Assembly: GCF_002205635.1 (NCBI RefSeq)
Contig: NZ_NISJ01000008.1
Span: 122,321 to 186,320 of the forward strand
Direction of reading: 5' to 3'
Source: Sphingopyxis witflariensis
GTDB taxonomy: Bacteria; Pseudomonadota; Alphaproteobacteria; Sphingomonadales; Sphingomonadaceae
DNA: 64,000 nt
In this document: positions 16,828 through 25,874 of the stretch, piece by piece
How the letters are laid out: each line of letters opens with the position of its first letter
Position numbering within the stretch: position 1 is the stretch's first letter
Notes under the pieces: generated by a model
What the model was told of the DNA's origin: nothing
Databases searched by the model: none
What the model saw: only the letters and a program-made list of their open reading frames with translations
Program-made: the position numbers and the translations under genes

Positions 16828-17573
16828 TCCGCAGCTTCCTCACCCGCCGAGCCGAATGGCCCGCGCGCATCCCCGACCCCGACGCCGCGCCGCCACTCAA
16901 GCTGCTGTGGCGCGAGATCGGGGGGCTCGCGCGCGCGATTGCCGGGCGCATCCGCCCGATGCCCCCCGAGCCCAATCCCGACAGCGACCATCCGCCGGTG
17001 ATGGTGCTGCCGGGATTTCTGTCGGGCGACTGGGCGACCAAGGCTTTGCGCGCCGACCTGCGCCGTGCCGGTTTCCGCTGCTATGCCTGGGGCCTCGGCT
17101 TCAACCGCGGCGCGACCCCCGATATCATCGAGCGCATCGACGGCCGGGTGCAGTGGATCATCGACCGCACGGGTCACGCACCCGCACTCGTCGGCTGGAG
17201 CCTCGGCGGCATTTACGCCCGCGAATATGCCAAGCATCATCCGGGCAAGGTGGCGCGCGTCGTCACCCTGGGCTCGCCCTTCTCGGGAAGCCGCCGCGCC
17301 AACCGCGCATGGCGGCTCTATCACCTCGTCGCGCGCCACCCGGTCGACAATCCGCCGATCGACTTCCACCCCGCCCCGCGCCCCGAAATGCCGACCTTCG
17401 CGCTCTGGTCGAAGCATGACGGGGTCGTCGCGGTGAACAGCGCGCGCGGGCAGCGTCACGAGAGCGACCGGCAGGTCGAGGTTGACTGCGGCCATATGGG
17501 CTTCGCCTATGCCCCGACCTCGGTGGCGGCGATCGTCAAGGCGCTGACCGAAGAAGTGGCAACACCGGACTAG
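16824..17573 (+). CDS. Alpha/beta hydrolase (lipase/esterase-like)
   Basis: 249 aa starting at GTG 16824, which overlaps the TGA of the sugar dehydrogenase (GTGA). The nucleophile elbow is VGWSLGGIYA, preceded by VMVLPGFLSGDW (oxyanion loop). The acid lies around LWSKHDGVV and the catalytic His around DCGHMGFAY. There is no signal peptide, so it is cytoplasmic despite coupling to a periplasmic lipoprotein. Substrate unknown; the layout with a short lid resembles PGAP1-like or triacylglycerol lipases. Confidence 0.85.
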   Translation: MIRSFLTRRAEWPARIPDPDAAPPLKLLWREIGGLARAIAGRIRPMPPEPNPDSDHPPVMVLPGFLSGDWATKALRADLRRAGFRCYAWGLGFNRGATPDIIERIDGRVQWIIDRTGHAPALVGWSLGGIYAREYAKHHPGKVARVVTLGSPFSGSRRANRAWRLYHLVARHPVDNPPIDFHPAPRPEMPTFALWSKHDGVVAVNSARGQRHESDRQVEVDCGHMGFAYAPTSVAAIVKALTEEVATPD

Positions 17574-17576
17574 CGG

Positions 17577-18092
17577 TCAGCACACGTCGATCCGATAGGC
17601 CGGTGCGGCGCGCCACGACAGCAGCATCCGACCCGGACGCCGCCCCGCCAGCCCCGTAGGCACGAAACCGACGCGGCGCAGCAGCGCGCGCGACCGGTCA
17701 TTTTCCGGACGACATTCGGCGACGATCGCGCAGCCCGGCCGCGACGCGACGAGCGCGTCGATCACTGCGCGTACCGCTTCGGTCGCGATACCGCGACCGC
17801 GGGCCCGCGCGGCGAACCAGTAACCAATCTCATATTGCCCCGCGCGGCTGTGGACGCCGATCACACCGTTCAGCTCGGTACCGCTGGCGTCGCGCACCGC
17901 ATGAAAGACATCGCCGCCGCCCGATCCGGCGATCAGCGCGCGGGCAGCGGCTTCGGTGAAGGGGGTGGGCAGGAAATGGACCTGCGAGGTCACCGTTTCG
18001 TCGGTGATCGACGCCAGCGCGCGCGCATCATCGGCGTGCAACGGCGCGATGCGGCAATTTTCGGTCGACAGGGCAAGCAATGTATCGGTCAT
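17577..18092 (-). CDS. GNAT acetyltransferase, RimJ/RimL type
   Basis: 171 aa. The acetyl-CoA site is in EIGYWFAARARGRGIATEAV (Q/RxxGxG/A pattern RGRGIA) with the usual ENDRSRALLRRVGF segment after it. RimJ/RimL-type enzymes acetylate protein N-termini or small amines. It ends 3 bases from the convergent hydrolase gene. Confidence 0.87.
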   Translation of the reverse strand: MTDTLLALSTENCRIAPLHADDARALASITDETVTSQVHFLPTPFTEAAARALIAGSGGGDVFHAVRDASGTELNGVIGVHSRAGQYEIGYWFAARARGRGIATEAVRAVIDALVASRPGCAIVAECRPENDRSRALLRRVGFVPTGLAGRRPGRMLLSWRAAPAYRIDVC

Positions 18093-18347
18093 GTCGCGTC
18101 TTCTTCAAAAGCGCGCGCCGTGGCCGGGGTGGTGGTGGTTTGATGATGACCATTCGCCTGTCCGAACACGGCGGCGATGGTCATAAGATGATGCCATGCC
18201 GCTCCTAGATAAAGGAGCGCCAATAGGCCTTGAATCGAAGGGATTGGTCGTTGGTCATCATGGGCGGACCTATCAGTGACGCTTGGCGGGATCAAGCCCG
18301 AGGTGACGAATGATCAGAAACGGCCAAAAAATCGGTACTACCGCGCG

Positions 18348-18827
18348 CTAAAGCACCCGCTGCATCAGATGCGAGCCCGGCCCATAGGGATCGGCGGCGA
18401 CATAATCGAAGCCCTGCCGGTGCCAATAGCTGTCGGCCCCCTGAATCGCGACCAGCCGCACGTCGCGGCAGCCTTCGACTTCGGCCTGATGCACAACAAA
18501 GGCAGTTGCCGTCGCCCCCGCGCCGGTTCCTCGCGCCGCTGGCAGCAGCGCGATGTCGTGGAGATAATAGCTGTCCGACGTCGGAATCGAATCCATCCGC
18601 ACCCCAAGCTTCGGCGGCGCGGCATCGCGCGGCCAGGGGTGGCCGATCAAATAACCCAAAGCCTCGCCATCGCGATCGAGGATCGCACAGCCCGCGGGAT
18701 AATGCGCGAGGCGATCGACGAAGGTTTCCAGCGGCTCGGTAAAGTCGCCATGCACCGCGTCGGAAATGCGAACGACCGTCGGCAAATCATCCGCGCGCAT
18801 CGGCCGCCACACGCCCGCGCCGCTCAT
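18348..18827 (-). CDS. GNAT-family acetyltransferase
   Basis: 159 aa. Acetyl-CoA loop region is LLPAARGTGAGATATAFV (GTGAG), preceded by YLHDIALLP and followed by GADSYWHRQGFDYV, the usual last strands. Start 18827 overlaps the thioesterase stop (ATGA), so the two are coupled. Substrate unknown. Confidence 0.85.
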   Translation of the reverse strand: MSGAGVWRPMRADDLPTVVRISDAVHGDFTEPLETFVDRLAHYPAGCAILDRDGEALGYLIGHPWPRDAAPPKLGVRMDSIPTSDSYYLHDIALLPAARGTGAGATATAFVVHQAEVEGCRDVRLVAIQGADSYWHRQGFDYVAADPYGPGSHLMQRVL

Positions 18828-19225
18828 GCCGCATCGCCGAGAAAGGGCGCGACGACGTCGGCGGTGACGCGCAATGGCCGGCCGCTCGCCTTGTCGAGCA
18901 GCGCCCACACGGTCCGCGCCCGCACATGGACTTTGCCATCGGCCCCGGTGAATTCCATGAAACGGTCGAACTTCGCGCCCTGCGGTTTGTCGGCGACCCA
19001 CGTCCGCGCGGTCACGCTTTCGCCGGGCCCCAGCGCGCGCAGATAGTCGATCTCGTGGCGCACCACGACCCATATATAGGCGTCCTTGTGGCTCTGCGGC
19101 GCCGCGGCGTCCCAATGGCCGGTCGCGACCTGCTGGATCCACTGGACCCAGACGGCATTGTTGACATGGCCAAGCTCGTCGATCGCGTCAGGGGTGGCGG
19201 TGAGGTTGAGAGTGAAGCTTTTCAT
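18824..19225 (-). CDS. Acyl-CoA thioesterase, 4HBT/YbgC type
   Basis: 133 aa hot-dog fold. The catalytic loop IDELGHVNNAVWVQWIQQVA carries the Asp/Glu-xx-His-xN pattern of 4-hydroxybenzoyl-CoA/YbgC thioesterases. The central strand RHEIDYLRALGPGESVTART matches the family. Hydrolyses acyl-CoA thioesters in the cytoplasm. Forms a two-gene operon with the GNAT gene downstream. Confidence 0.88.
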   Translation of the reverse strand: MKSFTLNLTATPDAIDELGHVNNAVWVQWIQQVATGHWDAAAPQSHKDAYIWVVVRHEIDYLRALGPGESVTARTWVADKPQGAKFDRFMEFTGADGKVHVRARTVWALLDKASGRPLRVTADVVAPFLGDAA

Positions 19226-19266
19226 GGGCGATGCTTAGCGCAAAACAGCTGCAAGACTAAAGTCGT

Positions 19267-19363
19267 CGTCATTGCGAGCGAAGCGAAGCAATCTCCAGCT
19301 ATCCAGCTTGCCCTACGCCGAGGGCTGTGGATTGCCGCGTCGCTTCGCTCCTCGCAATGACGA
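19267..19363. repeat. Palindromic repeat, family C, copy 2
   Basis: Same arms as 4511-4606: CGTCATTGCGAGCGAAGCG with caatctcc on the left, and attgccgcg then CGCTTCGCTCCTCGCAATGACG on the right. It lies between the ilvA stop and the thioesterase start on the same strand. Confidence 0.85.
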
Positions 19364-19379
19364 GGAAGACTCTTAAGCT

Positions 19380-20630
19380 CTACGCCAATTCCACCGTCGT
19401 CACCATATAGCCCGCATCGCGCAGCGCGGTGACGAGGCTGTCGAGATGCTCGCGGTCGCGCGCTTCGCATTCGATGTCGGTGATCAGCCCCTTGGCGGGG
19501 AGCGTGGTGAAGATGCGCTGGTGATAGATTTCGATGATGTTGACCTGTTTCTCGTCGAACAGCTTCATCACCTTGAACAGCGCACCGGGGCGATCCTGCA
19601 ACCGGATGCGCAGCCGCGCGATGCGGCCCGAACGCGCGAGATCGCGCAGCAGCACGTTCGCGAGCAGCCGCGTGTCGATATTGCCGCCCGTGAGTACCAG
19701 CCCGACCTTGCGGCCCTTAAACTCTTCGGGATGCGCGAGCATCGCCGCGAGCCCCGCCGCACCCGCACCCTCGACCACCGTCTTTTCGATCTGGAGCAAC
19801 AGGCTGACCGCGCGTTCCAGATGGCGTTCAGCGACGAGGACAATGTCGTCGTTCAGCGCGGCCACCAGCTTGCGTGTATATTCACCGGGTTCCTTGACCG
19901 CGATCCCCTCGGCCAGCGTGTCGCCCTCGCACGCCATGTCCACACCGTTAAGTTCGGCGTACATCGACGGATAAAGCTCGGCCTGCACGCCCACCAGGCG
20001 CATGTCATTCTTGATTCCGCGCGCCGCGGTGCCCATGCCCGCAAGCAGCCCGCCGCCACCGATCGGGACGATCAGCGTGTCGAGTTCGGGGACGTCCTCG
20101 AGCATTTCCAATGCGACCGTTCCCTGCCCCGCCGCGACGTGCGGATGGTCGAAGGGATGAACGAAAGTCAGTCCGCGTTCGACTTCCAGCTCACGCGCAT
20201 GCGCCGAGGCATCGTCAAACTTCTCGCCGAACAGCACGATCTCGGCGCCATGGCTCGCGGTCTGCGAAATCTTCACTTGCGGCGTCGTCTTCGGCATCAC
20301 GATGGTGACCGGAACGCCGAGGCGCTTGCCATGATAGGCGAGCCCCTGCGCATGATTGCCCGCCGATGCCGCGATCACGCCGCGCGCCTTCGCCTCGTCG
20401 CTGAGCAGCAGCAACGCGTTCAATGCGCCGCGCTCCTTATACGCGGCGGTGAATTGCAGATTCTCGAACTTCAGCCACACTTCGGCGCCGACCAGTTCGG
20501 ACAGCGTCTGCGAATGGAGCGTCGGGGTGCGGATCACCGCGCCGTTAATTCGCTCCGCCGCCGCGCGCACATCGTCCAATGTGATCGCCGGATAGTCGGC
20601 GGTAGCGGTCAGGGTGAGTTGATCTGTCAT
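19380..20630 (-). CDS. ilvA: Threonine ammonia-lyase (PLP, with C-terminal ACT domain)
   Basis: 416 aa. Deaminates threonine (and serine) to 2-oxobutyrate. The PLP lysine is in FTAAYKERGALNAL, the phosphate-binding Gly loop in IVPIGGGGLLAG, and the family motif ASAGNHAQGLAY is intact. A C-terminal ACT-like regulatory domain begins near residue 330 (RLRIRLQDRPGALFKVMKLF). The length fits the short single-ACT class. It starts divergently from the 3-hydroxyisobutyrate-dehydrogenase-like gene with a 41-base gap. Confidence 0.93.
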   Translation of the reverse strand: MTDQLTLTATADYPAITLDDVRAAAERINGAVIRTPTLHSQTLSELVGAEVWLKFENLQFTAAYKERGALNALLLLSDEAKARGVIAASAGNHAQGLAYHGKRLGVPVTIVMPKTTPQVKISQTASHGAEIVLFGEKFDDASAHARELEVERGLTFVHPFDHPHVAAGQGTVALEMLEDVPELDTLIVPIGGGGLLAGMGTAARGIKNDMRLVGVQAELYPSMYAELNGVDMACEGDTLAEGIAVKEPGEYTRKLVAALNDDIVLVAERHLERAVSLLLQIEKTVVEGAGAAGLAAMLAHPEEFKGRKVGLVLTGGNIDTRLLANVLLRDLARSGRIARLRIRLQDRPGALFKVMKLFDEKQVNIIEIYHQRIFTTLPAKGLITDIECEARDREHLDSLVTALRDAGYMVTTVELA

Positions 20631-20671
20631 AGCGATAGAGGCCCTACCCCATCTGGCGCGCCGCGCAAACT

Positions 20672-21568
20672 ATGCTTATGAACTCCCCCATGAACGAACA
20701 AAAATTGCGCGTAAGCTTCATCGGAACCGGCGTCATGGGCGGACCGATGGCGGGCCACCTCGTCAAGGCGGGGCACGACCTCACCGTTTACAACCGCACC
20801 CGCGCCAAGGCCGACGCCTGGGTCGCGCAATATGGCGGCGCGGCGGCGGCAACGCCCGCCGAGGCGGCGAAGGACGCCGATGTCGTCCTCGCCTGCGTCG
20901 GCAATGACGATGATCTCGCGCAGATCACGCTCGGTCGCGACGGCGCCTTCAAGGCGATGCGCAAGGGCGCATTGTTCGTCGATCACACCACCGTTTCCGC
21001 CCGCATCGCGCGGCAATTGTCGGTCGAAGCCGAAACCCTCGGGCTGTTCAGCATCGACGCTCCCGTCTCGGGCGGAGAATCGGGCGCACAGGCGGGAACG
21101 CTCTCGATCATGTGCGGCGGCAGCAAGGCCGCGTTCGACGCCGCCGAACCGGTGATGCGCGCCTATGCCGGACGCATCGTCCATATCGGCGGCCCCGGCG
21201 CAGGGCAGACGACCAAGATGGTCAACCAGATCGCGATCGCCGGGGTGATCCAGGGCCTCTCCGAAGCCCTGCGTTTCGCGCAGGCGTCGAAGCTCGACAC
21301 CGACAAGGTGTTCGAGGCGGTATCGGGCGGCGCGGCGGCAAGCTGGCAGATGCTCAACCGCTGGGGCACGATGTCGAAGGATGAATTCGACTTCGGTTTC
21401 GCAGTCGACTGGATGCGCAAGGACCTCGGCCTCGCGCTCGACGAGGCGCGCGTCAACGGCGCGACGCTGCCGGTCGCGGCGATCGTCGATCAATTTTATG
21501 CCGATGTGCAGGACATGGGGCATGGGCGAAGAGACACGAGTTCGCTGGTGACGAGGTTGCCGAAGTGA
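20672..21568 (+). CDS. 3-hydroxyisobutyrate dehydrogenase family NAD(P) oxidoreductase
   Basis: 298 aa. The Rossmann motif is FIGTGVMGGPMAGHLVKAGH, the substrate loop DAPVSGGESGAQAGTLSIMC, and the catalytic Lys sits in GQTTKMVNQI. Related enzymes reduce or oxidise beta-hydroxy acids such as 3-hydroxyisobutyrate, glyoxylate/succinic semialdehyde or tartronate semialdehyde. In-frame ATGs at 20672, 20678 and 20690 are all possible; none has a strong SD. The stop overlaps the GTG start of the amidohydrolase. Confidence 0.88.
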   Translation: MLMNSPMNEQKLRVSFIGTGVMGGPMAGHLVKAGHDLTVYNRTRAKADAWVAQYGGAAAATPAEAAKDADVVLACVGNDDDLAQITLGRDGAFKAMRKGALFVDHTTVSARIARQLSVEAETLGLFSIDAPVSGGESGAQAGTLSIMCGGSKAAFDAAEPVMRAYAGRIVHIGGPGAGQTTKMVNQIAIAGVIQGLSEALRFAQASKLDTDKVFEAVSGGAAASWQMLNRWGTMSKDEFDFGFAVDWMRKDLGLALDEARVNGATLPVAAIVDQFYADVQDMGHGRRDTSSLVTRLPK

Positions 21569-23388
21569 GCGGCGGGATCGTGCAAAGCCCTCCCCTCCCG
21601 CAGGCGGGAGGGGCAGTGAGACTTGCCAGCTCGCTGGCTAGTCGCAACGGGGTGGGCAGACTGCGAGAGCGGTTGGCCCACCCCGTTGCGACTAAGCCCG
21701 GCTTCGCCGACCTAAGTCTCCCTACCCCTCCCGCCTGCGGGAGGGGAGCAATCCTTACCGCCCTCGCCGCTTTAACCCTCGCCACCCCCGCACACGCCGA
21801 CACGTTGGTCGACAATGTTAACGGCGTTACGCTCGACAAGGACGGCAAGCTCGTCCGCTTCACCGGGCTCGTCATCGACACGCAGGGCAAGGTCAAGCAG
21901 CTACTCGACCGCAAGGACAAGCGCCCCGAGCGCCCCGATTTCAAGGAGGACGGCAAGGGCCGCACCCTGATCCCCGGGCTGATCGACGCGCACGGCCATG
22001 TCATGGGGCTGGGTTTCCAGCTGATGCTGCTCGACCTCAGCGAGACCAAATCTCTCGCCGAGGCGCAGGCGGCGATCCGCCAATATGCCGCCGAAAATCC
22101 CGAAATGCCGTGGATCATCGGATCGGGCTGGAACCAGGAAAAATGGGGCCTCGGCCGCTTTCCCACCGCCGCCGACCTCGACGCCGCAGTGCCGAACCGC
22201 CCGGTGTGGCTGGCGCGCGTTGACGGCCATGCCGGCTGGGCGAACAGCGCCGCAATGGCATCGGCCAAAATCACCGCCGCGAGCAAGTCGCCCGATGGCG
22301 GCCGGATCGAGATGGCGGGCGGCAAGCCGAGCGGGGTCTTCATCGATGCCGCGATGAGCCTCGTCGACGCTGCCAAGCCCAAGCCGCTCGCGCGCGATCT
22401 CGACCGCGCGCTCTATCTCGCGCAGCAAAAGCTCATGGAGCAGGGCGTCACCAGCATCGCCGACATGGGCACGTCGATCGCCGACTGGCAGGCGTATCGC
22501 CGCGCCGGCGACAAGAAACAGCTCGCGATCCGCATCCTCTCCTACGGCGGCGACATCGATAATATGGCGCTGATCGCCGGGGGCGAACCGACCCCGTGGC
22601 TTTATGACGACCGCCTCCGCATGGTCGGCGTGAAGCTCTATCTCGACGGCGCACTCGGCTCCCGCGGCGCGTGGTTGAAGGCGCCCTATAGCGATGCACC
22701 GGGACAAAAGGGCCTGCCCCTCCTCACCCCCGCGCAGCTGCGCAACAAAATGGTCCGCGCGTCGATGGACAAATTTCAGGTCGCGATCCACGCGATCGGC
22801 GACGCGGCCAATGCCGAAGCGCTCGACGCAATCACTGACCTCACCGCCGACCTGCCCGGCGAGCGCCGCTGGCGGATCGAACATGCGCAGATCATCGACC
22901 CCGTCGATATCCCGCGCTTCGCCCAGCTCAAGGTCATCGCCTCGATGCAGCCGGTCCACCAGACAAGCGACCGCCTGATGGCCGAAGCGCGTCTCGGCCC
23001 CGATCGCCTGAAAGGCGCCTATGCCTGGCGCAGCCTCGCCAGCGCCGGCGCCCGCCTCGCCTTCGGGTCCGACGTCCCGGTCGAAAGCGCCAATCCCTTC
23101 CCCGGCATCGCCGCCGCCATCTCGCGCACCGACGCTGCGGGCCAGCCCTTTGGCGGTTGGCACCCAGAGGAGACGGTGAGCCGCGAAGTCGCCCTCGACG
23201 GCTTCACGCGCAACGCCGCTTATGCCGCCTTCGCCGAGGACCGGCTCGGCACGCTGATGCCCGGAATGCGCGCCGACTTTCTGATCGTCGAGGCCGACCC
23301 GATGCTCGCCAGCCCCGACGAGATCCGCCGCATGGTCCCGCTGGAAACCTGGATCGGCGGCTATCGCTATTATAAGAAAAAGGACTGA
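21565..23388 (+). CDS. Amidohydrolase (YtcJ-like, amidohydrolase 3) with repeat-encoded N-terminus
   Basis: 607 aa read from GTG 21565, which overlaps the upstream stop. The metal-binding HGH is at 143-145 (LIDAHGHVMG), then RIEHAQIID and GSDVPVES supply later His/Asp ligands of the TIM-barrel. Residues 62-78 (AILTALAALTLATPAHA) are a secretion-signal core that would normally be at the N-terminus. Residues about 9-61 are encoded by a family-B palindromic repeat. The real start is therefore doubtful; export may have been damaged or may use a start not recognised here. Likely hydrolyses N-acyl or imide bonds; substrate unknown. Confidence 0.85.
   Translation: MSGGIVQSPPLPQAGGAVRLASSLASRNGVGRLRERLAHPVATKPGFADLSLPTPPACGRGAILTALAALTLATPAHADTLVDNVNGVTLDKDGKLVRFTGLVIDTQGKVKQLLDRKDKRPERPDFKEDGKGRTLIPGLIDAHGHVMGLGFQLMLLDLSETKSLAEAQAAIRQYAAENPEMPWIIGSGWNQEKWGLGRFPTAADLDAAVPNRPVWLARVDGHAGWANSAAMASAKITAASKSPDGGRIEMAGGKPSGVFIDAAMSLVDAAKPKPLARDLDRALYLAQQKLMEQGVTSIADMGTSIADWQAYRRAGDKKQLAIRILSYGGDIDNMALIAGGEPTPWLYDDRLRMVGVKLYLDGALGSRGAWLKAPYSDAPGQKGLPLLTPAQLRNKMVRASMDKFQVAIHAIGDAANAEALDAITDLTADLPGERRWRIEHAQIIDPVDIPRFAQLKVIASMQPVHQTSDRLMAEARLGPDRLKGAYAWRSLASAGARLAFGSDVPVESANPFPGIAAAISRTDAAGQPFGGWHPEETVSREVALDGFTRNAAYAAFAEDRLGTLMPGMRADFLIVEADPMLASPDEIRRMVPLETWIGGYRYYKKKD
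21588..21748. repeat. Palindromic repeat, family B, copy 1, inside a coding region
   Basis: Outer arms CCTCCCCTCCCGCAGGCGGG and CCCCTCCCGCCTGCGGGAGG. Inside are cagtgagacttgcc, ctagtcgcaacggggtgggc and its complement cccaccccgttgcgacta. It is open throughout in the amidohydrolase frame. Other copies are at 36197-36333 and 45339-45467. Confidence 0.9.
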
Positions 23389-23392
23389 CGGC

Positions 23393-24655
23393 ATGGCGAT
23401 CGACCGCCGCCGGATGCTGGGCGCGCTCGCCGCCGTTCCCGCCGCGTTCGCGCTCGGCGCCGCGAAGAAGGAGCCCAAGCGGAAGGATCCACCCGAACCG
23501 CGCGCGTCGCGTCGCCGCAAGGGCGCCAAGGCACCCGAAAGGCATGTCGATGTCGCGGTGATCGGTGCCGGTGCGCTCGGCGCGTGGACCGCCTGGCACC
23601 TCGTCCGCGCCGGGCAGAGCGTGCGGCTGTTCGACGCCTATGGCCCCGGCGGTGGCCGCGCCGCGTCGAGCCTGTCGTCGATGATGCTCGATCCCGTTCA
23701 GGGTGGCGACGCACTATATGCCGCGCTGGCGGCAGAAAGCCTTGGCGCGTGGCAAAAACTGTCCGACAGCGCGAGCCTGCCGATTGTCACCCGCTGCGAA
23801 GCCATAACCACGCTGGCCGCCGCCGACGCGATGGCCGATCTGCGCGACACCGACCGCGAGAGCGGAGCGAAGCTGCGCCATCGCTATCCCCAGATCGCGT
23901 GGCGCGAGGATGAAAGCGCGCTGATTGCCGAAAAAGGTGCGATCCTCGCCGGGCAGCGCGGCGTGCTCGAAACCATCCTCGACGCACAAATATCGGTCGA
24001 GGATGTCGTGATGCCCGCGCCGCTCCGCGACAAGAAACGCGACGTCTATGTGCTGCCCGATGGCGGCACCGCGCGCAGCATCGTCTATGCCTGCGGCGCG
24101 TGGCTGACCGAGTTGTTCCCGCAGACGTTGACGCCGCAGCGATTGTCGGCAGTGCGCCAGCAAATCTTCCACTTCGGCCCCGGCCAGGGTGACACGCAAT
24201 TCCGTCCGCCCGCGATGCCCGCCCTGATCGACCGCGCCTATGGCTTTCACCTGATCCCCGATGTCGAGGGCGCCGGGGTACGCTGCTGGCGGAGCGCCGC
24301 TGATGCCAGTGTCGATCCCGACAGCTTCGACCGCCGCGCCGACGAACGCGCGCTGGCCGATATCCGCCAGTGGATTGCCGGCCGCCTGCCCCACCTCGCC
24401 ACCGCGCCGGTGATCGCAAGCGCCGCCGTGCATGATTGCCGCACCACGACCGGCGACCTGCTGCTCGACCGGATGCCGAACCAGCCGCGAACATGGGTCG
24501 TCGGCGGCGCTGCGGGCCGCGCGTTTGCGCTCGCCCCCGCGATCGGCGCGCGGGTCGCCGCGCATGTCGCCGATGCCGCGCGCCCGATCGAGCCGCGCTG
24601 GGCCCTCGCGCGGCTGACGGGGGGCGTGATTGCACCGCCCCCGCCGCCATCCTGA
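23393..24655 (+). CDS. FAD-dependent oxidoreductase, DadA/GlyOx-like, Tat-type signal
   Basis: 420 aa. N-terminus MAIDRRRMLGALAAVPAAFA is a twin-arginine-like leader (RRxxLG). The FAD motif VAVIGAGALGAWTAWHLVRA is near residue 54. C-terminal DLLLDRMPNQPRTWVVGGAA is the FAD-closing region of the DAO superfamily. Probable substrates are amino acids or hydroxy acids. It follows the amidohydrolase by 4 bases and precedes an FMN alpha-hydroxy-acid oxidase by 18, so the cluster may release and then oxidise an amino/hydroxy acid. This pathway is inference. Confidence 0.85.
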   Translation: MAIDRRRMLGALAAVPAAFALGAAKKEPKRKDPPEPRASRRRKGAKAPERHVDVAVIGAGALGAWTAWHLVRAGQSVRLFDAYGPGGGRAASSLSSMMLDPVQGGDALYAALAAESLGAWQKLSDSASLPIVTRCEAITTLAAADAMADLRDTDRESGAKLRHRYPQIAWREDESALIAEKGAILAGQRGVLETILDAQISVEDVVMPAPLRDKKRDVYVLPDGGTARSIVYACGAWLTELFPQTLTPQRLSAVRQQIFHFGPGQGDTQFRPPAMPALIDRAYGFHLIPDVEGAGVRCWRSAADASVDPDSFDRRADERALADIRQWIAGRLPHLATAPVIASAAVHDCRTTTGDLLLDRMPNQPRTWVVGGAAGRAFALAPAIGARVAAHVADAARPIEPRWALARLTGGVIAPPPPPS

Positions 24656-24673
24656 TTTTTCTGGGGGGATCAA

Positions 24674-25822
24674 ATGCGCCTCAACCAATGCCACAATATC
24701 GACGATTTCCGCGCGCTCGCGAAGCGGCGCCTGCCCTGGCCGGTGTTCGATTATATCGACGGCGCCGCTGATGACGAGGTGACGCGCCGCCGCAACCGCG
24801 CCGCGTTCGACGATTGCGACCTGATCCCGCGCGTTCTGGCCGGTGTCGACAGCGTCAACATGACCACCACCCTGTTCGGGCGCGAGATGGCGATGCCGCT
24901 GTTCCTGTCCCCGACCGCGCTCCAGCGGCTGTTCCACTGGCAGGGCGAGCGCGCGGTGCTCCGCGCCGCGGCCAATGCAGGGACGATGGCCGGGATCAGC
25001 AGTCTCGCGACGATCAGCCTCGCCGAAGCTGGCGCGCTCACCGACGGCCCCAAGCTGTTCCAGCTGTATGTCCATCACGACGAAGGCCTCAACCGTGCGA
25101 TGCTCGACGCCGCGCGCGACGCAAAGTTCGACGCCGTCGCGCTCACCGTCGATACGATCGTCGGCGGCAATCGCGAGCGCTGTCTGCGTTCGGGCTTCAC
25201 CTCCCCGCCGCGCTTCACCTTGGGCAATATGCTGAGCTATGCCGCCAAGCCCGGCTGGGGCCTCAACTATGTTCTGCGCGAGAAGTTCAGCCTGCCCAAC
25301 CTCGCAACCCATGTGTCGGAGGGATCGAGCGTCCCCAAATCGGTCGCCGATTATTTCACCACCATGCTCGACCAGAGCCTCGACTGGAAACGCGCCGAGG
25401 CGATCCGCAAGCAATGGGACGGCCCCTTCTGCCTCAAGGGCATCGCTGCGGTCGAGGATGCCAAACGCGCCGCCGACATCGGCGCGACCGCGATCATGGT
25501 ATCGAACCACGGCGGGCGCCAGCTCGACGGCAGCATCTCCCCCTTCGACGCGCTTGCCGAGATCGTCGATGCGGTCGGCGACAAGGTCGAGGTGATCTGC
25601 GACGGCGGCATCACGCGCGGAACGCATGTGCTCAAAGCGCTGTCGGTCGGCGCCAAGGCCTGTTCGGGAGGCCGCCTTTACCTCTATGCGCTCGCCGCCG
25701 CGGGCGAGGATGGCGTTGCGCGCGCGATCGCGCTGCTCCGCGCAGAAATGGAGCGCGGCATGAAACTGATGGGGGCAAAATCCCTCGCGGATCTCGGCCC
25801 CCATAATCTGCGCTGGCGCTGA
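24674..25822 (+). CDS. FMN-dependent alpha-hydroxy-acid dehydrogenase (LldD-like)
   Basis: 382 aa TIM-barrel. Recognisable elements: LPWPVFDYIDGAADDEVTRR at the start, FLKGI-type catalytic strand (CLKGIAAVEDA), VSNHGGRQLDG with the active-site His-Gly-Gly-Arg, and ICDGGITRGTHVLKALSVGA binding FMN phosphate. Oxidises L-lactate or similar 2-hydroxy acids. The usual GRP after the phosphate loop reads GRL here (SGGRLYLYAL). Last gene of the 20672-25822 cluster, followed by a strong terminator. Confidence 0.9.
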   Translation: MRLNQCHNIDDFRALAKRRLPWPVFDYIDGAADDEVTRRRNRAAFDDCDLIPRVLAGVDSVNMTTTLFGREMAMPLFLSPTALQRLFHWQGERAVLRAAANAGTMAGISSLATISLAEAGALTDGPKLFQLYVHHDEGLNRAMLDAARDAKFDAVALTVDTIVGGNRERCLRSGFTSPPRFTLGNMLSYAAKPGWGLNYVLREKFSLPNLATHVSEGSSVPKSVADYFTTMLDQSLDWKRAEAIRKQWDGPFCLKGIAAVEDAKRAADIGATAIMVSNHGGRQLDGSISPFDALAEIVDAVGDKVEVICDGGITRGTHVLKALSVGAKACSGGRLYLYALAAAGEDGVARAIALLRAEMERGMKLMGAKSLADLGPHNLRWR

Positions 25823-25874
25823 TCTCGCCTGTTCCCGGCAAAACCCGGGACACAGAAGCCCTGCTCACACGAAA

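Noticed and set aside
23714..25804. 696-codon minus-strand frame opposite the FAD and FMN oxidase genes
   Set aside because: No recognisable domain; the two plus-strand genes have complete cofactor motifs.
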